A stretch of 64,000 nucleotides of DNA, from contig JALIZF010001792.1 of the NCBI GenBank assembly GCA_029948255.1, positions 124,001-188,000 on the forward strand. Direction: 5' to 3'. Shown one piece after another: positions 23,580 to 35,001 of the stretch; the stretch's first letter is position 1; each line of letters opens with the position of its first letter. Under the pieces are notes generated by a model, which ran no database searches, was not told where the DNA came from, and worked only from the letters and a program-made list of their open reading frames with translations. Both the position numbers and the translations under genes were made by a program. Source of the stretch: Telmatactis stephensoni (Eukaryota; Cnidaria; Anthozoa; Actiniaria; Isophelliidae).

Positions 23580-24143
23580 CAACACAGAACTTCAGTCTCC
23601 TTCGTTTTCGATATTCAAATTTAGTACAAAAACCGGCCCCATTAGCTCTCATAACTGTTTGACGGGAAATATACAATTGACTTCCCTCTATTGCTGTTCG
23701 TTTAGCAACATATACAGTGAGAACTGTGAGGGGCACTCTGCTTTGATGATAAGAGCTCGCCAATTCTGGCTTACATCTGATGCTTGAGACGGGGAAAGAG
23801 TACGACTCGAAGAAGTCCCTTTAGAATTCAATTTTTGGTCGCAGAATCGGAGACCGAGTTCAAAATAGCTGTCCATTCTAACGCTCTTATAATGGAGTTG
23901 GGTATGCCTCGAGTAAAAAGCTCGACTTTGCTTTTTTTACTGCTCAAAGGGCCTGTTTTTAAAGCTGTACTCCAGCCATTGTCCACCATTAAATCCTGCC
24001 CAAGTCTTTATTTCCCAGCTTCGAGGAGCTCACGCCTCCTAGAGGGCTGACGAATGAAGGGCATTGTTTTTACGTTCTTAATCAATCAGAGGTGCCTTAG
24101 AACGATCCAATCAGAAATAGCTGAGGACGAAAAGAGAAAAAAA
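23580..24143 (-). mobile_element. Diverged relative of the Helentron-like family
   Basis: Scattered blocks such as TTGACTT...GTTCGTTTAGCAACAT and GAATGAAGGGCATTGTTTTTACGTTCTTAA match the family interior in minus orientation with many differences. It is probably an old copy, into or beside which younger copies inserted. Confidence 0.5.
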
Positions 24144-25085
24144 CTAGACGCACACGTGCGTTCACTCGTGCCCCTGTAGCCCTTTTTAAGAGAGGCTCCA
24201 ATGACCGGCTCCGTTCGTACTCTTCCCCTAGCCGTTTCACGCATTCTTCACCATTCCGGGAAATAGCTAACCGTAACAAATGACCTTTTTTGAATCGGCT
24301 AACTTAAACTAAAAAATATCTTGATTAGTCAGTTTGTCTGTCAACAGCTATTAGTGCCTTTGTCTTTCTATTATCATGCATGGGTATTAGATATCTCCAA
24401 CATGCAAAAATATACCAGTTTTATATTCAACTTCTTATTTCACTATATATCTCAATTGTTTGCTGTAAAGACTTCTACAACGGCATATTTGACACAATAA
24501 CAAATCGTGTATTTTTTCGTTCATGTTTCGGATGTTTTATATATGAATACTGAAAGACGTTACGTGACCAAACGCGAAATACAAGGTCAATGGAATCTAG
24601 TTTCATGCCATTCCGATATTAAATTAAAATTCAGTACAAAAACCTCTCAAGATCTCTTGAATGCTTGAATGAGGAATATAATTGACTTGCTTCTATGTAT
24701 GTTCGTTTAGCAACATGTAGGATGAGAAATTCGTAGTTTTCCAGCTCATAGGAAATAGTCTTTATCGCGAGCCGCTTCCTTTCAAGTACTCCATTTAGAG
24801 TTCGATATTTGGTCAAAGTATTGGAGATGAAGCTCAAAATAACAGCCCATTCTGAAGCTCTTATAAGTATATAGGTATATCTCGAGTTAAAAGCTCCAAA
24901 TTACATTGTTCTACTCCAGGAAAAGCCTATCTCTGAAAGCTATTTTCTTTGTAGTCGGCCATCTTGCATTCCTAAAGTTCCTGGCTTGCGTTCGCTCAAA
25001 GGTGATGAATGAAGGGCATTGTTTGTACGTTCTTAACCAATCAGAAGTAGCTGAGGACGAACATAGGAAAAAAAAAAAAAAAAAA
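24144..25085 (-). mobile_element. Helentron-like element, copy 4 (lacks its 5' hairpin)
   Basis: Minus orientation; the 3' hairpin and CTAG are at 24144, but the other end stops in an A-run at 25064-25085, where the next copy begins. Confidence 0.7.
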
Positions 25086-26053
25086 CAAGACGCACACGTG
25101 CGTTCACTCGTGCCCTTGGAGCCCCTTTTAGGAGAGGCTTCAATGACCGGCCCCGTTCGTACTCTTCCCCGAGCCGTTTCACGCATTCTTCATTTAACCG
25201 TAACCTAATAAAGACCTTTTTTGACCTTTTTAAAGAATATCTGATTAGTCAATTTGTCTGTTAGCAGCTATTAGTCGACATGCAAAATATTACCAGCGAA
25301 TATACCAGTTTATTCAACTTTTTATTTCACTATGTGTCTCAATTGTTTGCTGTAAAGACTTCTACAACGGCGTTTTTAACACAATAACAAATCGTGAATT
25401 TTTTCGTTCATGTTTCGGATGTTTTAAATAATAAAAGACGTTACGTGACCAACAAGGTCAATGGAACCTATCCGTTCCATGCAATGGTCTGCTTTAGAAT
25501 TCCGTATTAAAATTCAGTACAAAAACCTCTCAAGATCTCTTGAATGCTTGAATGAGGAATACAATTGACTTGCTTCTACGTATGTTCGTTTAGCAACATG
25601 TAGGATGAGAAATTCGTAGATTCACAGCTCATAGGAAATACTCAGTTTATCCATGTTTATCGCGAGGCTTCTCTTTCAAGTACTCCATTTAGAGTTCGAT
25701 ATTTGGTCAAAGTATTGGAGATCAAGCTCAAACTAACAGCCCATTCTGAAGCTCTTATAAGTATAAAGGTATACCTGGAGTTAAAAGCTCCAAATTACAT
25801 TGTGCTACTGCAGGAAAAGCCTGTCTCTGAAAGCTATTTTCTTTGTAGTCGGCCATCTTGCATTCCTAAAGTTCCTCCTTGGCGTTCACTACGGAGGTGA
25901 TGAATGAAGGGCATTGTTTCTTACGTTCTTAACCAATCAGGAGTGCACACGTCACCGATTGCGCAAGAATGCTGCATTCTCGAGACGAAAAGAGGAAAAA
26001 AAAAACATTTGCAGTTTATAACTCGTTCCCGGCCTAAAGGCCTGGGCACGAGT
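25086..26053 (-). mobile_element. Helentron-like element, copy 5
   Basis: Complete copy in minus orientation: CTTG end at 25086-25089, 5' hairpin end (ACTCGTTCCCGGCC...) at 26019-26053. It directly follows copy 4 and shares a TT/AA junction with copy 6. Confidence 0.75.
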
Positions 26054-26055
26054 AA

Positions 26056-26989
26056 CTAGACGCACACGTGCGTTCACTCGTGCCCTGGGAGCCCCTTTTA
26101 GGAGATGCTTCAATGATCGGCCCCGTTCGTACTCTTCCCCGAGCCGTTTCACGCATTCTTCACTTAACCATAACACAATAAAGACCTTTTTGACCTTTTT
26201 AAAGAATATCTGATCAGTCAATTTGTCTGTCAGCAGCTATTAGTCGACATGCAAAATATTACCAGCGAATATACCAGTTTATTCAACTTTTTATTTCACT
26301 ATGTATCTCAATTGTTTGCTGTAAAGACTTCTACAACGGCGTTTTTAACACAATAACAAATCGTGAATTTTTTCGTTCATGTTTCGGATGTTTTAAATAA
26401 TAAAAGACGTTACGTGACCAACAAGGTCAATGGAACCTATCCGTTCCATGCAATGGTCTGCTCTAGAATTCCGTATTAAAATTCAGTAGAAAAACCTCTC
26501 AAGATTTCTTGGATGCTTGAATGAGGAATACAATTGACTTGCTTCTACGTACCTTCGTTTAGCAACATGTAGGATGAGAAATTCGTAGATTCACAGCTCA
26601 TAGGAAATACTCTTTATCCATGTTTATCGCGAGGGTTCTCTTTCAAGTACTCCATTTAGAGTTCGATATTTGGTCAAAGTGTTGGAGATGAAGCTCAAAC
26701 TAACAGCCCATTCTGAAGCTCTTATAAGTATATAGGTATACCTGGAGTTAAAAGCTCCAAATTACATTGTGCTACTGCAGGAAAAGCCTGTCTCTGAAAG
26801 CTATTTTCTTTGTAGTCGGCCATCTTGCATTCCTAAAGTTCCTCGCTGGCGTTCACTACTGAGGTGATGAATGAAGGGCATTGTTTTTTACGTTCTTAAC
26901 CAATCAGGGGTGTAACACGTGACCGATTGCGCAAGAATGCTGCATTCTCGAGACGAACACAGGAAAAAAAAACATTTGCAGTTTATAAC
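26056..26989 (-). mobile_element. Helentron-like element, copy 6 (5' end cut by a LINE fragment)
   Basis: CTAG end at 26056; matches copy 5 to GCAGTTTATAAC at 26989, where the family sequence stops and a LINE RT fragment begins. Confidence 0.7.
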
Positions 26990-27203
26990 AAGACGAAAAT
27001 TTGTTTATTTCTTGATTTATCATTTCAATAAGGAAAGTAAGATCCTTGTGAGAAAATAGCAAGTTGGTGTCATCAGCAAATAATATCAAACTAGCTAATG
27101 CCGAAACATTACAAATATCATTGACATATATCAAAAACATCAAGGGACCTAAGATTGATCCTTGTGGGACGCCTTTGGTTAGGTGGTTGATAGATGATCC
27201 CAA
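26990..27203 (-). pseudogene. Reverse-transcriptase fragment of an APE-type LINE (CR1/jockey-like)
   Basis: Reads [21 protein letters not shown] and [17 protein letters not shown], the RT palm with FADD catalytic box, then stops abruptly at the junction with Helentron copy 6. The sequence closely parallels the longer LINE at 42945-44462, so it is the same family. It is a short dead fragment. Confidence 0.85.
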
Positions 27204-27362
27204 TTATAATGTTTTTCCCATGGGTCCTTGTAATTTCGACAAACAAAGACTCTACAGAGTTTGAATTTCCTCCCAAATGCGGTCGTTTGACACATTCATA
27301 TTATGACATAATCTTTGTCTATATTTTCGAAAATTTTAAGCGACTATATATGTTTGTATTCT

Positions 27363-27683
27363 TTTACAAAATCAAATCCGCCACTAAAGTTAGACGCACA
27401 AAATTTTCCTAAAACAAAACAAAAAAAACAAATTTCCCTATATGCTTTACAAAATCTAATCCGCCATTAAAGTTAGTCGCACAAAATTTTCCTAATAAAT
27501 ATCAATTAAAAAAAATTTCTCAAATGCTTTACAAAATCAAATCCGCCACTAAAGTTAGTCGCACAAAATTTTCCTAATAAATATCAATAAATACAAATTT
27601 TCTTGAATGCTTTACAAAATCAAATCCGCCACTAAAGTTAGTCGCACAAAATTTTGCGCGTGTAAAGTTAGTGGCGGATTTTG
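27363..27683. repeat. Four tandem copies of an 83-bp repeat, capped by an inverted piece
   Basis: TTTACAAAATC(A/T)AATCCGCC recurs at 27363, 27446, 27528 and 27611, each followed by TAAAGTTAGTCGCACAAAAT. A partial inverse copy (GTAAAGTTAGTGGCGGATTT) follows at 27661. Confidence 0.9.
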
Positions 27684-27719
27684 GTGGCTCCGAGGCTCTT
27701 AAGCGGGGTGATATCATTT

Positions 27720-28130
27720 TCGTATACTATATTCGACGATACTAACTACGGCAGTGAGCGACAAAAACAATTCTGCTGAAGAACAGCTGTGGTACAAAGT
27801 CATTTCTTTCAGAAAGTTTAAGTTGCTTGTAAGTAGTTTTGGCTGATGAAAGTCGAATCAAAGCCAACTCCAAAGCTAAAGCGAAAATTTCAATCGAAAA
27901 TGAGGTTTAGGCCTTCATTCGCTAATTTGCTATATATTTTCTTTACATTCAGCTTGAAAAAGCTAAATTTTAATACAAATTCAAGAAAACAGTTTTGTAC
28001 AATTCTAAGGTCAGTTTTAAAAAGGACTTTTGTCTTAGTGGATCATTTTCTAAAAAGAAAAAGAAAAAAATTGAGTTGTAAATCCAAGCGAAAAATTGAA
28101 TTAAAACGTATGACGTCATTATGACGAAAA
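27720..28130. repeat. Dispersed repeat shared with 51440-52450
   Basis: Blocks such as CTTGTAAGTAGTTTTGGC, CGAAAATGAGGTTTAGGCCTTC and CATTCAGCTTGAAAAAGCT recur in the same order near 52165-52320. No coding capacity recognised. In the second location it is split by the SGNH gene fragment. Confidence 0.75.
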
Positions 28131-28508
28131 TGATTAGAATTGATTTCCGGCAGTTTTGCACGAATCACGGGCAATAATTTTTGGAATGAAAATCCTTAAA
28201 AAATCCTGAACGCCCCTGAGGAATGCATGGTAAAAAGACTCTTTCTCTTCAAATACTTTTTAAAGTACTGGTCTTTGAATTTGATAGAAGTTCTAATTAC
28301 AATCCATGGTTTACATATGCATTTTGCTCCTTGCCTTGAAACCTTCTTTAATTTAAAGCCGGAACATCTCTGACGTCAGTAATTTCGTTAGAGTTTTGTA
28401 TAATTGAGCCAAAAATATCATTAACATGATCACCAGGCGGAAGGATCTTGTTTCACTGCAAAGACTTTATTTCATTTAAAACAAAACAGTTTAAAAAAAA
28501 CAGAGGAG
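28131..28508. other. No gene recognised
   Basis: AT-rich spacer between the dispersed repeat and the tRNA-like sequence. Confidence 0.5.
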
Positions 28509-28588
28509 CAAGGATGGCACAGTTGGTTAGTGCGCGGCCTTCGGTGCGAGAGGTCACTAGTTCAATCCTCAGTGACCTCGCATCCTTG
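28509..28588 (+). other. tRNA-like sequence (pseudo-tRNA or SINE head)
   Basis: A 7-bp acceptor-like stem CAAGGAT/ATCCTTG encloses an A-box-like TGGCACAGTTGGTTAGTGC and a B-box-like AGTTCAATCCT. The T-arm is abnormal: GAGGTCACT...AGTGACCTC makes a 9-bp stem. It is unlikely to be a functional tRNA; a SINE or SINE-like Pol III unit is more plausible. Confidence 0.55.
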
Positions 28589-29022
28589 TTTCGACTTCTT
28601 TCCTTTCTGTGTAGCTTTAATTAGCTTTAAATACCATTAAAAAACGGAGCACTGAAGGAGAGAGGGGAGTAAAATGAGCACACCGTCGACCTCAAGTTTA
28701 TCAGTTACCCAAATTACTGTCACGAGCTATCGACGTAAAATATGGTCGCTTTACTTTTCTTTTACTTTACAGTTCTTCTTTGAATTGCGACTAGTCTCTT
28801 TTTAATACAATTTGACGTTACGGGACGGAAGGCTGGAGAGTCTGTTAATAATAAAAAAGTTTGGCAGGTGATCCCTTATGTCAGTGAGTATATTGTCAAC
28901 AATAACATTAAACGCTAGAGAATTAAAAACTATACTGTCATTTAAGGTCTTCGTAAAGGCTCGTCACCTCAAAAAAACTCGAATTTCGTCAGAATTCACG
29001 GTATAATAACAAATTATTATAT
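28589..29022. other. No gene recognised
   Basis: No ORF or repeat identified. Confidence 0.5.
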
Positions 29023-29624
29023 CCACATCCACTGGATATGAGCAATCGCGCGCTCTGGTTGGTTCCTCTACTACTAGGCCTAGCTATCAGCTCATATCCC
29101 GTGAGTAGAGAAAATCAAAATGGCGGTGCGTTTTGCAGAACGAACTGGGGACGAAATAAAATCTTTACTAAAAAACAAAACTCCAAAAAATACAAAAAAA
29201 AAGCAACAAATTAAGTTTGGAATGAAAGTATTTGATGGTAAGAAGTACATTTTTCTATTTTTCAATGATTATTAATACAGATTTTTACCCAAAATCTACC
29301 GTCTCTGTCGCTATTTGCCGGTTTGTTTACAGTCCCCATGCCGGCTAATCATAAACACTTTTTGTGACCTTTTGTGACTTTTTTTATTGTAGACTGGTTC
29401 CAGAGCTCAAAATAAATTTGACAAATACATCACCGAGATGTCCAAAACTGAGTTAAATAGCTGCTTGAAACTATTTTATGCTTGATTACTGTTTCGTGCG
29501 ATTTGTCACGTCCTCGAAAACCGGAAGTAATCTTTAACAATTATTTTGCCATTAATATTTTTTAAACTTGAAAATAATTAAAATTATATTTTTCTCAGAA
29601 TCCAGTGAATGTGGATATAATAAA
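29023..29624 (+). mobile_element. 602-bp segment between 23-bp inverted repeats, carrying a gene fragment
   Basis: TTATTATATCCACATCCACTGGA at 29023 and its inverse TCCAGTGAATGTGGATATAA at 29601 bound the segment. Inside is a promoter-like region, a coding exon with a clean splice donor and a second decayed exon of a Crypton/QRICH1-like gene. This looks like a mobile or once-mobile unit; target duplication is not obvious. Confidence 0.55.
29120..29493 (+). pseudogene. N-terminal fragment of a Crypton-derived QRICH1/ZMYM2-like gene
   Basis: Exon 1 (29120-29237) begins ATGGCGGTGCG and encodes MAVRFAERTGDEIKSLLKNK, then TPKNTKKKQQIKFGMKVFDG, ending at a GTAAG donor. This matches the start of cnidarian proteins of the QRICH1/ZMYM2-like group, whose N-terminal DNA-binding domain derives from Crypton recombinases. 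After a TTTTTTATTGTAG acceptor, exon 2 (29393-29493) reads WFQ, then after a 1-nt frame change QNKFDKYITEMSKTELNSCL and KLFYA, then TGA. The frameshift, early stop and lack of downstream exons mark a pseudogene. Family assignment rests on recall of the pattern, not a search. Confidence 0.5.
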
Positions 29625-29640
29625 ACAATTATTCCACTCA

Positions 29641-29960
29641 AGGGTGGCCGAGCGGTGAGAGCGCCGGTCTGTCACCGCTGTGGTCCCTCGTTCGAGTTCG
29701 CTTGAGTTTCTTGTTCGTTCTCTCCCTTGCTTCGAGGGTTTTTTTCTCCGGTTTCTCCGGTTTTTCCTCCCTCAGTAAAAACGAACTAGTTTCGATCTAA
29801 GCTGTGCTCCGTGATCAGACATGTGTCGTATGGTCGCTGCTAAGTGTATGTAAATGTGTGTAAAATTGTCTCGTAATGAAAGCGCCCTTGTAAACCTTCG
29901 ACTCGATTCAGCACTTAGCTGCAAGGAAGGGTGATGAGCTACTCCTAATTTAATTTATTT
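29641..29960 (+). mobile_element. tRNA-derived SINE, copy 1
   Basis: Begins GGTGGCCGAGCGGTGAGAGC (A box TGGCCGAGCGG) with B box GTTCGAGTTC about 40 bp on: the internal Pol III promoter of a tRNA. The tRNA-unrelated body contains ACGAACTAGTTTCGATC and AAGCGCCCTTGTAAACC. A second copy lies at 31646 in reverse. Confidence 0.8.
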
Positions 29961-30170
29961 ATAATCTCGTCGTCCATGACTAATAGCCGACTTGGCACTG
30001 CGCGCCTCGTTGGCTATGAGCTCATGTACGACTCGATTTCGTGGAATAATTGTTAATTATTTATCGTTTGAGAGCTATTAAAACGTAAAATAAGATAATA
30101 CATTTTAATTTGCTGGTTTTTGTTGTTGTTGCGTGGCTGTTGTTGCTGTTGCTGCTGCTATGGTTGTCTT

Positions 30171-30490
30171 TTTGTTCTTGTTCTTGTTGTTCTTGTTGTT
30201 CTTGTTGTTCTTGTTGTTCTTGTTGTTCTTGTTGTTCTTGTTGTTCTTGTTGTTCTTGTTGTTCTTGTTGTTCTTGTTGTTCTTGTTGTTCTTCTAGGTC
30301 TTGTTGTTCTTGTTGTTCTTGTTGTTCTTGTTGTTCTTGTTGTTCTTGTTGTTCTTGTTGTTCTTGTTGTTCTTGTTGTTCTTGTTGTTCTTGTTGTTCT
30401 TGTTGTTCTTGTTGTTCTTGTTGTTCTTGTTGTTCTTGTTGTTCTTGTTGTTCTTGTTGTTCTTCTAGGTCTTGTTGTTCTTCTTGTACT
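30171..30490. repeat. 9-bp minisatellite (TTCTTGTTG)n
   Basis: About 34 units, with two TTCTAGGTC interruptions at 30292 and 30463. The four overlapping open frames across it are artefacts of a repeat whose length is a multiple of three. Confidence 0.95.
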
Positions 30491-30630
30491 TCTTCTTCGT
30501 CCAATCATTATATGATTAACACATCTTGTTGTTGTTATTGTTGTTGTTTAGCTTAAACTCTATCCCATCCTTCTGATCTTACATAGGTCAGATAGGTGCA
30601 TTCATTCTTCTGTTTTGTTTTGCTTTTCAG

Positions 30631-32941
30631 ATGTCTTTCGCATATTTTCATTTGCTTCTGCACTTGCTTCTCTCAGTTCCACGTGTTTCTACAGCATGTT
30701 ATTCGTCCTATTCTGAGTATGGTTATGTGCTACGAAACCATGTGATCGAATCCCATGAAGCAAATACAATCTACGATTGCTTGAGAAAGTGTCAGGGAGT
30801 TACGGATTGTGAAAGCATTAACTTCTATTTCGATGGTCGATGTGAATTGAATACTGGCTTTAAAGAAAAGTACCGAAAAGACTTTGAAGAAGAACAGTCA
30901 GCAGTTTACTTTAGTAATATTGAAGGAGGTGGGATGTCGCATATATTTCTTGTTAATATGCTTGTTTACTTTAATTTAATTGTTCGTTAATTAGTTAGTC
31001 AGTTTGGTTTGTTTGTCTTTGTGCCTGTTTGTCTGCCTATCTCTGTCTTTTAGTTTAGTTTTGTTTATTTGTTTATTTATTTGCTTGTTGGGTTATTTAT
31101 TTGTTTATTTATTTTGTCTCTTTGTTGTTTGTTTGTTTGTTCGTTCATTCATTCGTTTGTCTGTTTGTTTGTTTGCTTGTCTGTTTCTTTTTTGTTTGTT
31201 TCGCTATCTGTCATTCCAGTCTGCTGTTTGTCTAATTTATCTGTTTGCCTTTCTGTTTGTTTCGCCCGTTTGTGTGTTTGTGTGTACGTTTGTGTAGATA
31301 ATTCAATCATTTGTCATGCTTTAGACTATTCAGTGCATTTCTAAAATGAAATATTTCCAAATGAATTCAAATCAAGAGGAAGCGTTTTTCTATGCTCCAT
31401 CTTTGTAGCAGTTTTAAGTTAAACTTTCTTTTTCCCTTCTATCTAGTTAAACGTGGATCTTCAGCAAACAAAGCAGCATCGTCGTGTGAGGAAATCAAGA
31501 AGCTATATCCTGGATCTTGTAGTGGTTCTTACTGGTTGTCAAAGAATGGGAAACCTGCAAGTCAGGAAAACTGCAAAATAAATAAAACAAGCGCAGGTTG
31601 TACCAAGTATTTCCTTTAATTATAACTTGAAAATAAATCTGCATGGGTAGCTCATCACCCTTCCTCGCAGCCAAGTGCTGAATTACGAAGGGCGCAGCTC
31701 AACGTGATCGAGTCGAAGGTTTACAAGGGCGCTTTCATTACGAGACAATTGAACAATCACACATTTACATACAAATTTACATACACATACACGTAGCAGC
31801 CACCATACGACTCATGTCTGATCACGGAGCACAGTTCAGATCGAAACTAGTTCGTTTTTACTTTTAAAAAAGACAATATTTTAATAAACTTCAATTTCGC
31901 TAGCCTTCTCCGCATGCAAATTAACTCCTTACTATTCGAACTTCCTGTCGTAAAGTCTTCCTCTGTCTTATTCCAAGTTCTCCCTGATGACCCAAAGAAG
32001 GATCGAGTAGCCTGCGGAGAAGACCACAATTTCGCTTAGCTTGGACTTTAAAGCTAGCTGTGAAGTATTTTCAGGTCCCATTTATTGGCCAATTTTGTTT
32101 TAGCCTGTCAACAGACTCTGGGGGAGGGGAAAGGGAGGGGGAGGGAAAGGGAGGGAGGGAGGGGGGGGGGGGGGGGGGGCGGAAGAGGGAAAAGTGACAA
32201 CCTGTAAGCATCCTTCAGAGAAAACAAGGCTAATTTTGTTGTTATGGTGCTGATTGTTTGTTTTGAAGAGCACGATCGATGTTTTAGGCTCCTATTTTTT
32301 GTCGTACGGAATTGACGAAAGGAAGCTAATTAAAGATCCTCTTTGATCACCATCGTGGCCTTTCGGGATAATTTAGCTTGCAAGTGACAATAAACCGGCC
32401 TGCTAGATCGATGGTATATCGCTTACCAGGCTAGTCAGAAACATTGGAAGCACCGTTTCCCAAACCAAACCAAATTTTGATCGATATGCTTGCTTGGTCG
32501 ATTGAACTAAAAAAGCAATGAAAACTTTATTCTTTCTGACAGTTGATGTTTTTTCCTTTCACAATAATGATCAGAATATGTTAAAAATAACAATCTTATA
32601 AATTATTTGAAACCACAGTTTTTTTGAAAACATGGATAACGCTTTTGTTTTTGTTTTTCTTTTTTTCTTTGCATTAGAAAGTTACAATTTTAAATAATTA
32701 CAATTTTAGGTAGTTCATCCTGTAATACAACCATGACGATTTCTGGGAAGTGTTGTGCCTTTCCCTTCACCTATAAAGGAGTCCAATACAACACATGCGT
32801 TAATATCGATAACAGTGGAATGCCATGGTGTTCGTTAACCCCGGTTTATGAGAGCAAATGGGAAAACTGCGGTAATGGATTAAGCATAACTGTGTCTAGC
32901 TTATTGTGCTTGTTATTGTTGTTGTCCTTCTTCTTTCTTCT

Positions 32942-32988
<47 letters not shown>

Positions 32989-33345
32989 TTCTTCTTCTTC
33001 TTCTTCTTCTTCTTCTTCTTCTTCTTCTTCTTCTTCTTCTTCTTCTTCTTCTTCTTCTTCTTCTTCTTCTTCTTCTTCTTCTTCTTCTTCTCCCGTGAAA
33101 CTGCAATGTAATGCTGCAATCATATTTTATCTGTTTTCCAAATAGAATATGACCTACATTATTTCTTAATGTAGTACACTGTTCCACTTGTACCACTGAA
33201 AACGGCCATTGTTGCAAGTTCCCATTTCGTTACAAGAACAAGATGTATAGCTCATGTATTAATCTTGACACATATAGTCGTCCTGGCGATTTCTGGTGTT
33301 CCATGACAAGTAATTACGACAAAGACCAACAATTCAAATATTGTG
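30631..33345 (+). CDS. Secreted PAN / fibrinogen-like / FN2 domain protein, four exons (3' end not found)
   Basis: Exons 30631-30928, 31447-31596, 32710-32871 and 33175-33345, with GT/AG borders, all joined in phase 1. Exon 1: hydrophobic signal peptide (residues 1-22, cleavage near VSTA/C) and a PAN/Apple-type domain (CYSSYSEYG...CLRKCQGVTDC...CELN). Exon 2: SSCEEIKKLYPGSCSGSYWL, like the beginning of a fibrinogen-related domain but far too short to be complete. Exons 3 and 4: one fibronectin type II domain each (CCAFPFTYKG...WCSLT...WENC; CCKFPFRYKN...WCSMT...YC). The protein is probably extracellular and adhesive or lectin-like. No exon 5 is evident, so the gene is partial or its final exon is unrecognised. 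Exon 1 follows a TTTTCAG acceptor, so a 5' UTR exon is likely. Confidence 0.75.
31646..31862 (-). mobile_element. tRNA-derived SINE, copy 2 (5'-truncated)
   Basis: Inverse of the body of the SINE at 29641 (GGGTAGCTCATCACCCTTCC ... GATCGAAACTAGTTCG), without the tRNA head. It lies in intron 2 of the PAN/FN2 gene. Confidence 0.8.
32117..32181. repeat. Poly(G)-rich tract in intron 2
   Basis: GGGAGGG words merging into a run of about 19 G; a potential G-quadruplex and a likely assembly weak point. Confidence 0.8.
32932..33090. repeat. (TTC)n microsatellite in intron 3
   Basis: About 50 TTC units between exons 3 and 4 of the PAN/FN2 gene. All ORFs through it are artefacts. Confidence 0.95.
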
Positions 33346-35001
33346 GTATGTATAAAAAAGTGGACTTATCCCGTTTCAAATATAACTTCACCTGGTCGTT
33401 TAAATTCTAATACGGTTGCAAAACGTAACTGTCTACGATTAGTCTTCCACAATCTTAATAGAGGTATAATATAAGCAGAAGTAAAAGCTAGTAGAAGTAG
33501 GAGCTAAAATTAATGAAGCAAAAGTGCAATACCGACGTTCACCTTTGATGAATGACTTCCATTAATTTTGCAGTGTAATTGCTACATCAAGGAACCAAGC
33601 CCACGTTTTGCCTTCGTTCTACGTCGCATCAAATGACATAGTTTCCAATTAGCCAACAAGCGACTGAGGCGTAGGCGTTTATATAGTGGACACACATCGA
33701 CCGACACCAAAAACAACAGAAACCTATTGCACAAAGAGCGAATAGCGCTGCACACTGAATATATCCGAATCCATCACATGAAATGATGCTGTTATCCCGT
33801 AAATTTATCCATTAGCTATTGTCCTTTCCGTTTCTAATTCGTCAAACCCGATGAGCCAATGCAAGAGGCTATCGAGCAAAAGAAGCCAGGTAGAAAATGT
33901 AAATCCTCATAAAGTATTTTCCTGTTTCTAAAGTTAAGCAGTGAAACATTTTGCATAAGAAAAGTTTTCAATGCCAGGTTTGGGTGTTGGTTTCTACCTT
34001 GCACCGTTTCGTATTTGTTTAATTTCCTTTAACGCACAGCTGATGATTGTAAATAAATAAGATAAAGTGAATAATAAAGTGAATGCACAATTCCATACTG
34101 GCCCAGTTTGATCGATCAATGATAAAGCTCGAGTACCAATGGATCTGATCTATGGTGAAAATGTTTCTTAGTTCAATGTGACAGACTTCTTTAGGAATGA
34201 TTAGTTATTGTTTTGCTACTCTTCGAATATATAATCACTTATAAGGTGCCTCTCACCCCTGATTTGGAAAATACAGTTACTGTGCTCCATTTTAACAATT
34301 GGTTGGTACAAGATTTACTCATTTGAGATTTATACTCGTGAGTTATCAAGGGTTTATGCTAATTCGATGACGTCTACCAAGGAATTTCCAATATTCATTT
34401 TATGCTTTAGAAGTGCGCTTGATACTGATGGATATCCAAGAGAACACTCAAGCCTTTATATACGAAATCCTTTATATACAAACAAATAAAACAGTGACGT
34501 GTTACAAAGATGTTTCATTTACATCAAAGGCCATTTTGTAAGTTAAATGATGCAAAGCAAGCAGATGAAAGATAATTTGATATAGTTATACCTGGGATAT
34601 TAAAGTACACACACAAAACATACTGTGTTTGGTTTTTTGTTTTTGTTTTTTTGAGCCGGTATAAGTATTATCGCTCAAAGGTCTCATTTGAGAGCGAAAT
34701 CAAACATCTTAATGAGATGCAATCTCGAGTGACCAAAATTACAAAGGGAAGAGCAAAACTCGCTCCTGAATCGCTTTATTAGCAAAAAATATAATTTTAA
34801 TTGCTCAGGTTGACAAAGTATATTAATAAATGGTTATTTAATTAAATCTTGTTTGGCAAAATACCATAAAAATTCGAAAGTTTTTGAGGCACCTTTGATT
34901 TTCGAGCCTCCATAATGGCGAGCGATTTTCGATTTAACTAAGAGTTCAGCATGATTCCGTCGTTTTGTTGCTGTTTTCGTTGTTGGATTTTTTATTACTA
35001 C
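33346..35001. other. No further exon recognised
   Basis: A TTTTGCAG acceptor at about 33573 opens a phase-compatible reading of about 24 codons to a stop, which could be a terminal exon, but it has no domain similarity. The remainder is AT-rich with nothing recognisable. Confidence 0.4.

Noticed and set aside
28509..28588. Functional tRNA gene
   Set aside because: The T-arm stem is too long and no standard anticodon arm can be drawn with confidence.
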